Below, in pieces: positions 44,122 to 53,194 of a DNA stretch of 64,000 nt (the first letter of the stretch is position 1; every line of letters starts with the position of its first letter). The notes beneath the pieces were generated by a model, which saw nothing but the letters and a program-made list of their open reading frames with translations, had not been told where the DNA came from and ran no database searches. The stretch is taken from contig NZ_JAKLUA010000004.1 of assembly GCF_022012435.1 (NCBI RefSeq), positions 434,001 to 498,000 of the forward strand, written 5' to 3'. This DNA comes from Bradyrhizobium zhengyangense (GTDB lineage: Bacteria; Pseudomonadota; Alphaproteobacteria; Rhizobiales; Xanthobacteraceae). The position numbers and the translations under genes are program-made.

Positions 44122-45690
44122 ATGCGTCTGACTTTGAATTTGAAGACTGTGCTGATCGCCGCCGCGGTGCTCGCGGCGTCTTTTTTCGTCAGCTTGAGGG
44201 TGATGGACTGGCTGTCGCCGCGCGCGACCAATTCGGCTCCCCCGATCGCGCAGTTGCCGCCGCTGCCGCCGGCCTCCAAGAGCTCGATCGTGGTCGCCCC
44301 CGTCGCGATCGCGCTGTCGGCGATCCGCGACCAGGCCGAGAAGGCCTCGCCGCGCAATTTCGCCGGCAAGGCCGAGAACCCAATCTCACAAATCCTGGAG
44401 AACGCCGATATCGGCTGGACAGCCGCGCGCGGGCCGATGTCGGCGACCGGCGACAAGGACGTGCTGACGCTATCGACGCCGATCACCGGCAAGCTGAATG
44501 TCACGGGTTCGCTGTCGTCGAAAGCCACCGGCGCGCTGGGCGATGCCCTGGGTAGCGTGCTCGGCGGCGACGCGGCAAAACGGATCGGTGCGGTCAACAT
44601 CAAGAACCTGAATGCCAGCGCCGAGATCAAGGGCAGCGTGGTCGTCACCTCGCGTCCCAAGCTCGCGGCCGCCTGGCATCTCGAGCCGAATTTGGGCGCG
44701 CAGGTCAATCTCGGCGACACCAACGTCAACGTCGCCGGCGCCAAGGTCAACGTGCCGGCGCAGGTCAAGCCGCTGATCGACAAGACCGTCGGCGAGCAGC
44801 TCAATGTCGTCGCCGAGCGCATCCGCAACGACCCCAGCCTGCGCGAGAACGCTAGGGTGCAATGGGCCAAGGCCTGCCGCTCGATCCCGCTGCAGGGCAC
44901 CGGCTCCTCGGCGACGCTGCCGCCGCTCTGGCTCGAGATGAAGCCGACCCGCGCCATCGCGGCGCAGCCGCGCGTCGATGCGCAGGCCGTGACCTTGCTG
45001 CTCGGCCTCGAGGCCGAGACGCGCGTGACCTCGACGCAGACCAAGCCGGACTGCCCGTTCCCCGACAAGATCTCGATCGTGCCGCCGACCGGCACCGGCG
45101 TGAACATCGGCGTTCCCATCGACGTGCCCTTCACTGAGATCAACAAGCTGATCGCGGCCCAGATGGTCGGCCACACCTATCCCGAGGACGGCTCCGGCCC
45201 GGTCGAGGTCACCGTGAAGAGCGTCAACGTGATCCCCTCTGGCGATCGCCTTCTGATCTCGCTCCTGGTGCGCGCCAAGGAGAAGAAGAGCTGGCTCGGG
45301 CTCGGCGCCGAGGCGACCGTGCACATCTGGGGCCGGCCGATGCTCGACCAGGCGCAGCAGACGCTGCGGCTCGCCGACATCCAGCTTGCGGTCGAATCCG
45401 AGGCAGCCTTCGGTCTGCTCGGCGCCGCGGCGCGCGCGGTGGTACCGCAGATGCAGCAGGCGCTGGTGCAGAAGGCGACGCTCGACCTGAAGCCGATCGC
45501 CGCCAACGCGCGCGAGAAGATCGCGGCCGCGATCGCCGACTTCCAGAAGAGCGAGGACGGCGTCAAGGTCGACGCCTCCATCAGCAGCCTCACGCTGGCC
45601 GACATCGCCTTCGATTCCAAGACGCTGCGCGTGGTTGCGGAAGCCGGCGGAACGCTGAACGTGTACGTGACCAAGCTGTCGGGGATGTAG
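44122..45690 (+). CDS. DUF4403 family envelope protein
   Basis: 522 aa. N-terminal signal/anchor helix (about 8-25), then a repeated SMP/lipid-carrier-like beta-rich region typical of DUF4403 (VTGSLSSKATGALGDALG, ANLGAQVNLGD-like strands, LEMKPTRAIAAQPRVD, IQLAVESEAAFGLLGAAAR). Function unknown; periplasmic or membrane-attached. GGGGGA ribosome site before ATG 44122. Confidence 0.85.
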   Translation: MRLTLNLKTVLIAAAVLAASFFVSLRVMDWLSPRATNSAPPIAQLPPLPPASKSSIVVAPVAIALSAIRDQAEKASPRNFAGKAENPISQILENADIGWTAARGPMSATGDKDVLTLSTPITGKLNVTGSLSSKATGALGDALGSVLGGDAAKRIGAVNIKNLNASAEIKGSVVVTSRPKLAAAWHLEPNLGAQVNLGDTNVNVAGAKVNVPAQVKPLIDKTVGEQLNVVAERIRNDPSLRENARVQWAKACRSIPLQGTGSSATLPPLWLEMKPTRAIAAQPRVDAQAVTLLLGLEAETRVTSTQTKPDCPFPDKISIVPPTGTGVNIGVPIDVPFTEINKLIAAQMVGHTYPEDGSGPVEVTVKSVNVIPSGDRLLISLLVRAKEKKSWLGLGAEATVHIWGRPMLDQAQQTLRLADIQLAVESEAAFGLLGAAARAVVPQMQQALVQKATLDLKPIAANAREKIAAAIADFQKSEDGVKVDASISSLTLADIAFDSKTLRVVAEAGGTLNVYVTKLSGM

Positions 45691-45823
45691 CGCGCTTTCA
45701 TGCACGGAATCCGCGCAGTCCCTTATCGCTTGCGCGGCTGGCATTCTCGTTGGAGGATGCTAAGCTGATCGTCGCAACCTCCGACGAGGTGCCGAGGGTT
45801 TGTAGGGGACATCGCGAGGTATC

Positions 45824-46933
45824 ATGGAAGCCGGCATCGTCACAACTGCGCCGGCCCTGGTGCGCTTTTCCGGCATCCAGAAGACCTATGATGGCGAGCA
45901 CCTCGTGGTGAAGAACCTCGATCTCGACATCAGGAAGGGCGAGTTCGTCACCCTGCTCGGCCCATCGGGCTCGGGCAAGACGACCACGCTGATGATGCTG
46001 GCCGGCTTCGAGGTCCCGACCCAGGGCGAGATTTATATTGCAGACCGCCCGATCAAGAACATGCCGCCGCACAAGCGCGACATCGGCATGGTGTTCCAGA
46101 ACTATGCCCTGTTTCCGCACTTGACGATCGAGGAAAACGTCGCCTTCCCGCTGTCCGTCCGCAAGACGAGCAAGGCGGAAACGCAGGAGCGCGTCAAGGC
46201 GGCGCTGCGGATGATCAAGATGGAAACGCTGGCGCAGCGGCGCCCCGGGCAACTGTCGGGCGGCCAGCAGCAACGCGTGGCGCTGGCCCGCGCGCTGGTC
46301 TTCAACCCGCAGCTCGTGCTGATGGATGAGCCGCTTGGCGCACTCGACAAGCGCTTGCGCGAGCAGATGCAGCTGGAGATCAAGCAGTTGCACGAGACGA
46401 TGGGCATCACCGTCGTCTACGTCACCCACGACCAGAGCGAAGCGCTCACCATGTCGGACCGCATCGCCGTGTTCAACGACGGCATCGTGCAGCAGATCGA
46501 CAGGCCCGACGCGCTGTACGAGCGCCCGGTGAACAGCTTCGTTGCCAATTTCGTCGGCGAGAACAACGTGCTCTCAGGCACCGTCGAGACGATCGACAAG
46601 GACTATTGCCGCGTCGCGCTTAAGGCCGGCGGCACCGTCATGGCCCGTGCGGTCAACATATCAGGCGCGGGCGCCGCGACCTCGCTGTCGGTGCGGCCGG
46701 AGCGGATCGCCATCGTCCCGGATGGCGCGTCCAGCGATGGACCGAACCGGCTGCCGGCCAAGGTACAAAACACCATCTATCTCGGCGACCACGCGCTGGC
46801 CGTGCTCGACGTCGCAGGGAATAGCGAGTTCATGGTCAAGCTGCAGCCGGGCTTGCTTGACAGCCTGAGCCACGGTGAAAGTGTCTTCATCACCTTCCGC
46901 CCCGAGGACTGCCTCGCGCTCGACCCCGTTTGA
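45824..46933 (+). CDS. Polyamine/spermidine-type ABC transporter ATP-binding protein (PotA family)
   Basis: 369 aa. Walker A LLGPSGSGKTTTL (about 44-56), Q-loop VFQNYALFPHLT, signature QLSGGQQQRVALARAL, Walker B VLMDEPLGALD, switch YVTHDQSEAL, then a C-terminal TOBE regulatory domain (about 255-369). First gene of a complete importer: SBP and two permeases follow. The exact substrate (putrescine/spermidine or another amine) cannot be read. Confidence 0.93.
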   Translation: MEAGIVTTAPALVRFSGIQKTYDGEHLVVKNLDLDIRKGEFVTLLGPSGSGKTTTLMMLAGFEVPTQGEIYIADRPIKNMPPHKRDIGMVFQNYALFPHLTIEENVAFPLSVRKTSKAETQERVKAALRMIKMETLAQRRPGQLSGGQQQRVALARALVFNPQLVLMDEPLGALDKRLREQMQLEIKQLHETMGITVVYVTHDQSEALTMSDRIAVFNDGIVQQIDRPDALYERPVNSFVANFVGENNVLSGTVETIDKDYCRVALKAGGTVMARAVNISGAGAATSLSVRPERIAIVPDGASSDGPNRLPAKVQNTIYLGDHALAVLDVAGNSEFMVKLQPGLLDSLSHGESVFITFRPEDCLALDPV

Positions 46934-46980
46934 TTGATCGATCAACCTCAACGCAACTCACCTGAAGAAGGACAAGGACC

Positions 46981-48051
46981 ATGTTGAAGCGCAAGACCAG
47001 CAAGACGACTGGCAAGATTGCTCTGGGTTTCCTCGCGGCGTTCACCGTCAGCGCAGCGCTGGTGACGGTTGCGCAGGCGCGTGACCTCACCGTCGTGTCG
47101 TGGGGCGGCGCGTATCAGGATGCACAGAAGAAGGTGTACTTCGAGCCGTTCAAGAAGGCATCAGGCGTTCCCATGAACGACGAGTCCTGGGACGGCGGCG
47201 TCGGCGTGTTGCGCGCCAAGGTGCAGGGTGGCGCCGCCACCTGGGATGTCGTCCAGGTCGAGAGCGACGAGCTCGCCGTCGGCTGCGAGGAAGGCCTGTA
47301 CGAGAAGCTGGACTATTCCAAGATCGGCGGCGAGGGCGCCTATATCAAGCCGTCGGTCAATCCCTGCGGCGTCGGCGCGATCCTGTATGACTTCGTGCTC
47401 GGCTACGACAAGGACAAGCTGAAGGAAGCGCCCAAGAGCTGGGCCGACTTCTTCGACACCAAGAAGATTCCGGGCAAGCGCGCCTTGCGCCAGGGCCCGA
47501 AGACCACGCTGGAGATCGCCCTCATGGCCGACGGCGTGCCTCCGCAGGACGTCTACAAGGTGCTGGCGACCGACGAGGGCGTCGATCGCGCATTCAAGAA
47601 GCTCGACACCATCAAGGGCGACCTCGTCTGGTGGAAGGCCGGCGCCCAGCCGCCGCAATTGCTCGCCTCCGGCGAGGTGGCGATGACCTCGGTCTATAAC
47701 GGCCGCATCGACACCGCGAACAAGAACGAGAAGAAGAATTTTGGCATGGTGTGGGATGGCGCGCTCTTCACCCTCGACAGCTGGGTCATCCTGAAGGGCA
47801 GCCCGAACAAGGACGCGGCCTACAAGTTCCTGGAGTTCGCAGGCAAGGCCGAGAACCAGTCGAAGCTTTCGGAGAACATCGCCTATGGCACTTCGAACAA
47901 GGACGCCGCTGCGCTGATCCAGCCGGCCGTGCTGAAGGATCTGCCGACCGCGCCCGATAACATCAAGAACGCGGTCGAGATCAATGTCGCCTTCTGGCTC
48001 GAGAACATCGACAAGTTGACCGAGCGCTTCAACAAATGGGCCGCGAAGTAA
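46981..48051 (+). CDS. Extracellular polyamine-type substrate-binding protein
   Basis: 356 aa with a signal peptide (ends about AQA, residue 34). The mature part LTVVSWGGAYQDAQKKVYFEPF is typical of SBP family 1/PotD-like proteins of rhizobia. GAAGGA ribosome site. Forms the importer with the flanking ATPase and permeases; substrate specificity is inferred only from family and neighbours. Confidence 0.9.
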   Translation: MLKRKTSKTTGKIALGFLAAFTVSAALVTVAQARDLTVVSWGGAYQDAQKKVYFEPFKKASGVPMNDESWDGGVGVLRAKVQGGAATWDVVQVESDELAVGCEEGLYEKLDYSKIGGEGAYIKPSVNPCGVGAILYDFVLGYDKDKLKEAPKSWADFFDTKKIPGKRALRQGPKTTLEIALMADGVPPQDVYKVLATDEGVDRAFKKLDTIKGDLVWWKAGAQPPQLLASGEVAMTSVYNGRIDTANKNEKKNFGMVWDGALFTLDSWVILKGSPNKDAAYKFLEFAGKAENQSKLSENIAYGTSNKDAAALIQPAVLKDLPTAPDNIKNAVEINVAFWLENIDKLTERFNKWAAK

Positions 48052-48120
48052 TGCGGCCGTATGGCACAGGCGGAGAGGCGCTCCCCTTCGCTTGTGCCTC
48101 TTGCCTGAAATGATCACGCC

Positions 48121-49383
48121 ATGACAGCAGCGTCCTTCACCGGCGCCGGTGCCGAGACCGAAGTGCCGCTCAAGCGCCGCCTGAAGCGGGCGGAGCGCGC
48201 GCGCCAGCTCAAGGCGTTCGCGCTCGTCGGACCGTTGCTGCTGTTTCTGCTGTTCACCTTCGCCGGGCCCATCGCCGGCATGCTGTGGCACGCCGTCGAT
48301 GACCGCGAGGTGCGCCAGGTTCTGCCGCAAACCGTCGTGGCTCTCGCCAATTGGGACGGCAAGGAACTGCCGGACGAAAAGACCTATGCAGCCCTGGCAG
48401 GCGACATTCAGGCTGCGCGCGACGCCGGCACCATTGCCATCGCGGCCAAGCGGCTCAACTACGCCCAAAACGGCTTTCGCACGATCCTCACCAGCACCGC
48501 GCGCAATCTGAAAGCGATGCCGGGGCCGGGCACGGCCAAGGAGACGCTGGGCAAGATCAACGCAGCCTGGCGCGACCGCGCCACCTGGACGACGATCAAA
48601 AGGGCAAGTGGTCCAGTCACCAGCTTCTACCTGCTGGGGGCGCTCGACCTTGTCAGGAACGCCGACGGTGCAATCGTCGCGGCCCCGCCTGATCAGGCCA
48701 TCTACCGCGAGGTGTTCGCCCGTACCTTCCTCATCAGTCTTGGTGTCACGGTGCTCTGCCTGATCCTTGGCTTTCCGGTCGCCTATTTGCTGGCAACGCT
48801 GCCGCCGGGCCGGTCGAACCTGCTGATGATCTTCGTGCTGCTGCCGTTCTGGACCTCGCTTCTGGTCCGCACCTGCGCCTGGATCGTGCTGTTGCAGAGC
48901 AAGGGCGTCGTCAACGACAGCCTGCGCTGGCTCGGCATCATCGACGAGCCGCTGCGCCTGATCTACAACCGCTTCGGTGTCTGCGTGGCCATGACCCACG
49001 TGCTACTGCCGTTCATGATCCTGCCGCTCTACAGCAGCATGAAGGCGATCTCGCCGGCCTACATGCGGGCCGCCGCCTCGCTCGGCGCGTCGCCCGTCAC
49101 CGCCTTCCTGCGAATCTATTTGCCGCAAACGCTGCCCGGCATTGGCGCCGGGAGCCTGCTCGTCTTCATCCTGGCGCTCGGCTATTACATCACGCCGGCG
49201 CTGGTCGGCGGCGCCGCCGACCAGATGATCAGCTACTTCATCGCGCTCTACACCACCGAAACAGCCAATTGGGGCCTTGCGTCGGCGCTGGGTGCAGTGC
49301 TGCTGCTGGCGACCGTCCTGCTCGCGCTCGTCTACGGCAAGCTGGTGCAGGGCCAGCAGGTGACCGGAGGGATGAAGAATTGA
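48121..49383 (+). CDS. PotB-like ABC permease with a large inserted segment
   Basis: 420 aa. TM1 at about 34-57 and TM2 at about 203-225 are separated by a periplasmic stretch of about 140 residues rich in Ala and charged residues; the rest (TM2-TM6) follows the PotB pattern, with an EAA loop RAAASLGASPVTAFLRIYLPQTLPG. Ordinary PotB proteins are about 285-300 aa. Overlaps the next permease start by 4 nt (TTGA). Confidence 0.9.
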   Translation: MTAASFTGAGAETEVPLKRRLKRAERARQLKAFALVGPLLLFLLFTFAGPIAGMLWHAVDDREVRQVLPQTVVALANWDGKELPDEKTYAALAGDIQAARDAGTIAIAAKRLNYAQNGFRTILTSTARNLKAMPGPGTAKETLGKINAAWRDRATWTTIKRASGPVTSFYLLGALDLVRNADGAIVAAPPDQAIYREVFARTFLISLGVTVLCLILGFPVAYLLATLPPGRSNLLMIFVLLPFWTSLLVRTCAWIVLLQSKGVVNDSLRWLGIIDEPLRLIYNRFGVCVAMTHVLLPFMILPLYSSMKAISPAYMRAAASLGASPVTAFLRIYLPQTLPGIGAGSLLVFILALGYYITPALVGGAADQMISYFIALYTTETANWGLASALGAVLLLATVLLALVYGKLVQGQQVTGGMKN

Positions 49384-50207
49384 GCGACGCGCCTTCCCTC
49401 CGCACGCCCAGCCAGCGCATCGCATGGATCGCGACCATCGTCATCTCGACGCTGGTGTTCATCTTCCTGATCGCGCCGATCCTGGCGATCATGCCGTTGT
49501 CCTTCAGCTCGGGCTCCTATCTCACCTATCCGCTGCCGGGCCTCTCCTTGCGCTGGTATGAGGATTTCATCAGTTCGGCGCGCTGGATGAATTCGCTGAA
49601 GAACAGCATGATCATCGGCGTCGCCTCGACGCTGCTGTCCATGGTTCTGGGCACGCTGGCAGCTCTTGGGCTGGCGCAGTGGAAGAGCCGGTTCAAGCCG
49701 TTGGTGCTGGCGTTCGTGCTGTCGCCGGTCGTCGTGCCCGGCGTCATCACCGCAGTGGGTCTCTATTTCTTCTTCGCGCCGATTGGCCTCACCGGCAGCT
49801 ATCTCGGCCTGATCCTCGCTCACACCGCGCTGGCAACGCCGTTCGTGGTGATCACCGTCGGCGCGACGCTGCAAAGCTTCGACACCAACCTCGCCCGCGC
49901 CGCCGCCTCGCTCGGCGCCGCGCCGCTTGAAGCGTTCCGCCGCGTGATCCTGCCGCTGATCCTGCCCGGCGTCGCATCGGGCGCCCTGTTCGCCTTCGCG
50001 ACCAGCTTCGACGAGGTCGTGATCGTGCTGTTCATGGCGGGGCCTGAGCAGCGCACCCTGCCGCGCGAAATGTTCAGCGGCATCCGCGAGAACATCAGCC
50101 CGACCATCACGGCAGCCGCGGTGATCCTCACGACGGTCTCGGTCATCCTGCTTGCGACGCTGGAAGGCCTGCGCCGGCGCAACGAACGGCTGAAGGGTAG
50201 CGGTTGA
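49380..50207 (+). CDS. PotC-like ABC permease
   Basis: 275 aa, about six transmembrane helices with an EAA loop (RAAASLGAAPLEAFRRVILPLILPG). The TTG start at 49380 overlaps the previous stop (TTGA) and is preceded by GGAGGG. Second channel subunit of the importer. Length normal for the family. Confidence 0.92.
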   Translation: MSDAPSLRTPSQRIAWIATIVISTLVFIFLIAPILAIMPLSFSSGSYLTYPLPGLSLRWYEDFISSARWMNSLKNSMIIGVASTLLSMVLGTLAALGLAQWKSRFKPLVLAFVLSPVVVPGVITAVGLYFFFAPIGLTGSYLGLILAHTALATPFVVITVGATLQSFDTNLARAAASLGAAPLEAFRRVILPLILPGVASGALFAFATSFDEVVIVLFMAGPEQRTLPREMFSGIRENISPTITAAAVILTTVSVILLATLEGLRRRNERLKGSG

Positions 50208-50375
50208 GGGCTTCTCCCTCGGCCCGCCTGCAAGCGGGGAGAGGCGAAGGCACACCGCCCGCCCCTTCCGATTTTGCATCCTGCTATGGCGTGGAGCGCT
50301 TAGCTGCGATCTCCAATAGCCGCTAGAACAGTCCCCGCAACAAAGCCCAAACAACAATGCTGAGGGAGAAACGAT

Positions 50376-51584
50376 ATGCATAAACTCATCGCCGCGGTCG
50401 CGGCAAGCTTCGCCGTCGCCGCAAGCTGCGGCGCGGCGCAGGCGCAGATTTCCGACAACGTGGTCAAGCTCGGCGTGCTCACGGACATGTCGAGCCTCTA
50501 CGCCGATGCGACCGGCAAGGGCTCGCTCGCCGCCGTCGAGATGGCCGTCGCCGATTACGGCGGCAAGGTCGCGGGCGTGCCGATCCAGATCGTGTCCGCC
50601 GACCACCAGAACAAGCCCGACGTCGGCGTCAATATCGCCCGCAACTGGTACGACAATGAGAAGGTGGACGCCGTCATGGACGTGCCGACCTCCTCGGTCG
50701 CGCTGCCGATCTCGGCGCTGACGCGCGAGAAGAACAAGATCAACATCAATTCGGGCGGGGGCTCGTCCGACATCACCGGCGTCGCCTGCTCACCCAACAC
50801 CGTGCACTGGACCTACGACACCTACGCGCTGTCCAACGTCGCCGGCAAGGCCATGGTCAAGCGCGGCGAGGACACCTGGTTCTTCGTCACCGCCGACTAC
50901 GCCTTCGGCATGGCGCTCGAGCGTGACGCCGCCAACGTCGTCAAGGAGAGCGGCGGCAAGGTGCTCGGCGACGTCCGCCATCCGCTCAATTCGTCGGACT
51001 TCTCCTCGTTCCTGCTGCAGGCCCAGGCCTCGAAAGCCAAGGTCGTCGCGCTGGCAAACGCCGGCGGCGACACCACCAATGCGCTGAAGCAGGCGGCCGA
51101 ATTCGGCATCACGCAAGGCGGTCAGAAGATGATCGCGCTGCTCATGGAAATCACCGACGTTCATTCGCTTGGCATCAAGGCGACGCAGGGCCTGATCATC
51201 ACGGATGCGTTCTACTGGGACACGAATGACGAGACCCGGGCCTTCTCCAAGCGCTTCAACGACAAGGTCGGCCACATGCCGACCATGATCCAGGCCGGCC
51301 TCTATTCGGCGACGATGCACTATCTGAAGGCGATCGAGGCCATCAAGACCGACGAAGCTCCGAAGGTGATGGAGCAGATGCGCAAGACGCCGATCAACGA
51401 CTTCTTCGCCAAGAACGGCAAGATCCGCATTGACGGCCGCATGGTCCACGACATGAATCTGTACGAGGTGAAGAAGCCGGAAGAATCCAAGGGCGAGTGG
51501 GACCTCTACAAGCTGGTCACCACGGTGCCCGGCGACGAAGCTTTCCGTCCGCTCGACAAGGGCGGCTGCCCGCTGGTGAAGTAA
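50376..51584 (+). CDS. Branched-chain amino acid-type ABC substrate-binding protein (orphan)
   Basis: 402 aa LivJ/LivK-type periplasmic protein with signal peptide (ends AQA, about residue 24). Core segments VKLGVLTDMSSLYAD, VEMAVADYGG, and the type I periplasmic fold are visible. It has its own GGGAG ribosome site and a separate 168 bp gap before it. No matching LivHMGF genes are nearby, so it is orphan here. Confidence 0.9.
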   Translation: MHKLIAAVAASFAVAASCGAAQAQISDNVVKLGVLTDMSSLYADATGKGSLAAVEMAVADYGGKVAGVPIQIVSADHQNKPDVGVNIARNWYDNEKVDAVMDVPTSSVALPISALTREKNKININSGGGSSDITGVACSPNTVHWTYDTYALSNVAGKAMVKRGEDTWFFVTADYAFGMALERDAANVVKESGGKVLGDVRHPLNSSDFSSFLLQAQASKAKVVALANAGGDTTNALKQAAEFGITQGGQKMIALLMEITDVHSLGIKATQGLIITDAFYWDTNDETRAFSKRFNDKVGHMPTMIQAGLYSATMHYLKAIEAIKTDEAPKVMEQMRKTPINDFFAKNGKIRIDGRMVHDMNLYEVKKPEESKGEWDLYKLVTTVPGDEAFRPLDKGGCPLVK

Positions 51585-51636
51585 AGCTCCTCTCCCCCCG
51601 CAACCGGGGAAAGGTGAAAGAAAAGAAGACGCGACA

Positions 51637-51668
51637 GCGCGCCCGGTCAAAGCCGGGCGCGCTTCGTT
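51637..51668 (+). terminator. Terminator after the orphan binding protein
   Basis: GCGCGCCCGG-TCAAAG-CCGGGCGCGC, a strong 10 bp stem, with a weak TTCGTTT tail, 52 nt after the stop codon. Confidence 0.75.
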
Positions 51669-51689
51669 TCAGCACTCACGCGACGTTTA

Positions 51690-52217
51690 TTACTCGGAGT
51701 ACTTGAACTCGGGCATGTTCTTCAGCTCGTCCTTGGACGCATTGAACACGGCGTGGTCCGGATACCACTTCGAGCTCGACGATGCCGTCGTGGTGGTGGT
51801 CGTCTTCTCGGTGCCGGTCGCGGCGCCGGTCGTAGTGGTCGCGGCGGGCTTGGCATTCGGGTTCGCACTGGTGCCGGTATAGGCCACAGCCTCATTGACG
51901 AACTTCAGCTTCTCATAGGGCACGGCGACGAGATGCTCGCCCATGCCGAGGAAGCCGCCGACGCCGATCACGGCGATCTTCACGGCGCCGCTCTTGTCCA
52001 TCAGCAGGTCGTTGATCGAGCCGATGTTCTCGTTGGCGTCGTTGTAGACCTTCACGCCCGCCATCTTCGAGACGCGCCATTCACCCGACGCACTTGTGGT
52101 TGTCGTCGTCGTAGCGGTCGGCGCCTTGTCGGCGGTGGTGGTCGGATTTTGCGCAAACGCAACGGTCGCAAGCAAAGCGGTGCCGGCAAGGCCGGCGGCG
52201 ATCGATTTCATCAACAT
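51690..52217 (-). CDS. Secreted PRC-barrel domain protein
   Basis: 175 aa. A signal peptide (MLMKSIAAGLAGTALLATVAFA) is followed by a Thr-rich linker, a PRC-barrel (SKMAGVKVYNDANENIGSINDLLMDKSG, about 48-115), another Thr/Ser linker and a short C-terminal helix. AAGGAG ribosome site. Secreted PRC-barrel proteins are common stress-related envelope proteins in this order. Preceded by an EcfG-like promoter. Confidence 0.85.
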   Translation of the reverse strand: MLMKSIAAGLAGTALLATVAFAQNPTTTADKAPTATTTTTTSASGEWRVSKMAGVKVYNDANENIGSINDLLMDKSGAVKIAVIGVGGFLGMGEHLVAVPYEKLKFVNEAVAYTGTSANPNAKPAATTTTGAATGTEKTTTTTTASSSSKWYPDHAVFNASKDELKNMPEFKYSE

Positions 52218-52255
52218 GGTTGTCCTCTCCTTCAGCAGAAAACTTGTGCTGAGAG

Positions 52256-52280
52256 AACAGCGACGAACACGCACGGTTCC
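52256..52280 (-). promoter_or_regulatory. EcfG-like general-stress promoter of the PRC-barrel gene
   Basis: GGAAC (minus strand, 52276-52280) then 16 nt then TGTT (52256-52259); the alphaproteobacterial EcfG pattern is GGAAC-N16/17-CGTT, so one base differs. It ends 39 nt before the start codon. Confidence 0.45.
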
Positions 52281-52434
52281 TAACATGCGGCAATTTCGTT
52301 GCGCCCTTGCGGCGCTGCGGCGCGAGGAAAAGTTCCTGGAACGTGCGGGGATGCACAGTTCCCCGCCGACGATCATGCGCCCTGGGACGAAGCATGCTCG
52401 CGGCGAGGAACGCGCCGACCTAGCGTCGCGCAGG

Positions 52435-53013
52435 TCAGCTCTTGTAGTCGATCAGAAGCGCGGAGATGTCCGTGCTGCTCGCGCTCGTCGCACTGCCGTT
52501 GGCGCCGTATAATGAATTCGACGAAGACTGCGACTGCTGCAGCGCCTGGAGAAACTGCTCGAGGATTTTCGCCGTGCTGCTGTCGGTCGAGCTGCTGCTC
52601 GTCGCGTCCGTCGTCGATGTCGAAGAATCCGAAGAGCCGCCATCCGACGGCGGCGGCCCCGCAGGCGGACCACCGGCGCCGTGAGCGCCGCCGGGCCCCT
52701 TGCTAAAGGCGGACTGAAACACGCCCTTCAGCTCGTCGGCCTGGCTCGACGTCAGCGTGCCGTTCGAGACCTCATTGGAGATGAGGTCGTCGATCTTGGA
52801 CTTCAGGCCATCCTTGGACGGCTTGGTGCCGCTGGATTGATCGCTGGGCTGGCTCTGCTGGAGCGCCGTATCGATGTCCTGCAGGGCTGTGGTGAGAGCG
52901 GACTGGTCGGACGACGAGATCGTGCCGTCCGACACTTGCGATTGCAATTCCTGCTGCAGCCGCTGGAGCGGCGACTGGTGAAGACTGGCGGAGGCTGCCG
53001 AAATCGAAGTCAT
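52435..53013 (-). CDS. Low-complexity Ser/Gln-rich protein with duplicated helical motif
   Basis: 192 aa with no signal peptide. Two similar units, QVSDGTISSSDQSALTTAL (26-44) and EVSNGTLTSSQADELKGVF (81-99), are 55 residues apart; residues 106-150 are Gly/Pro/Ser/Thr-rich and 155-190 are Ser/Gln-rich. ATG 53013. I do not recognise the family; the DG-T-I/L-x-S spacing is reminiscent of calcium-loop repeats but lacks enough acidic residues to say so. Divergent from a two-component pair. Confidence 0.65.
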   Translation of the reverse strand: MTSISAASASLHQSPLQRLQQELQSQVSDGTISSSDQSALTTALQDIDTALQQSQPSDQSSGTKPSKDGLKSKIDDLISNEVSNGTLTSSQADELKGVFQSAFSKGPGGAHGAGGPPAGPPPSDGGSSDSSTSTTDATSSSSTDSSTAKILEQFLQALQQSQSSSNSLYGANGSATSASSTDISALLIDYKS

Positions 53014-53194
53014 GATAGCACCGTGGTTTTTGCGGGGGTTTCGTACGCAACTGCGCCACGGTATGGTTACCGGACTTAACGAGACCTTGCCGTACGACGA
53101 CGGTGTCGTTGCGGGGCGTTGCGGACATTCGCCCGGAAACACACTGAAACAATAATCTTCGCCTTTTGGCCCGAATCTTGGACAAACAAGGCCC

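Noticed and set aside
46929..46944. TTGATTGATCGATCAA palindrome between the polyamine ATPase and binding-protein genes
   Set aside because: Resembles a FixK/FNR box but has 2 or 6 nt between half-sites rather than 4, and lies partly in the stop codon region inside an operon.
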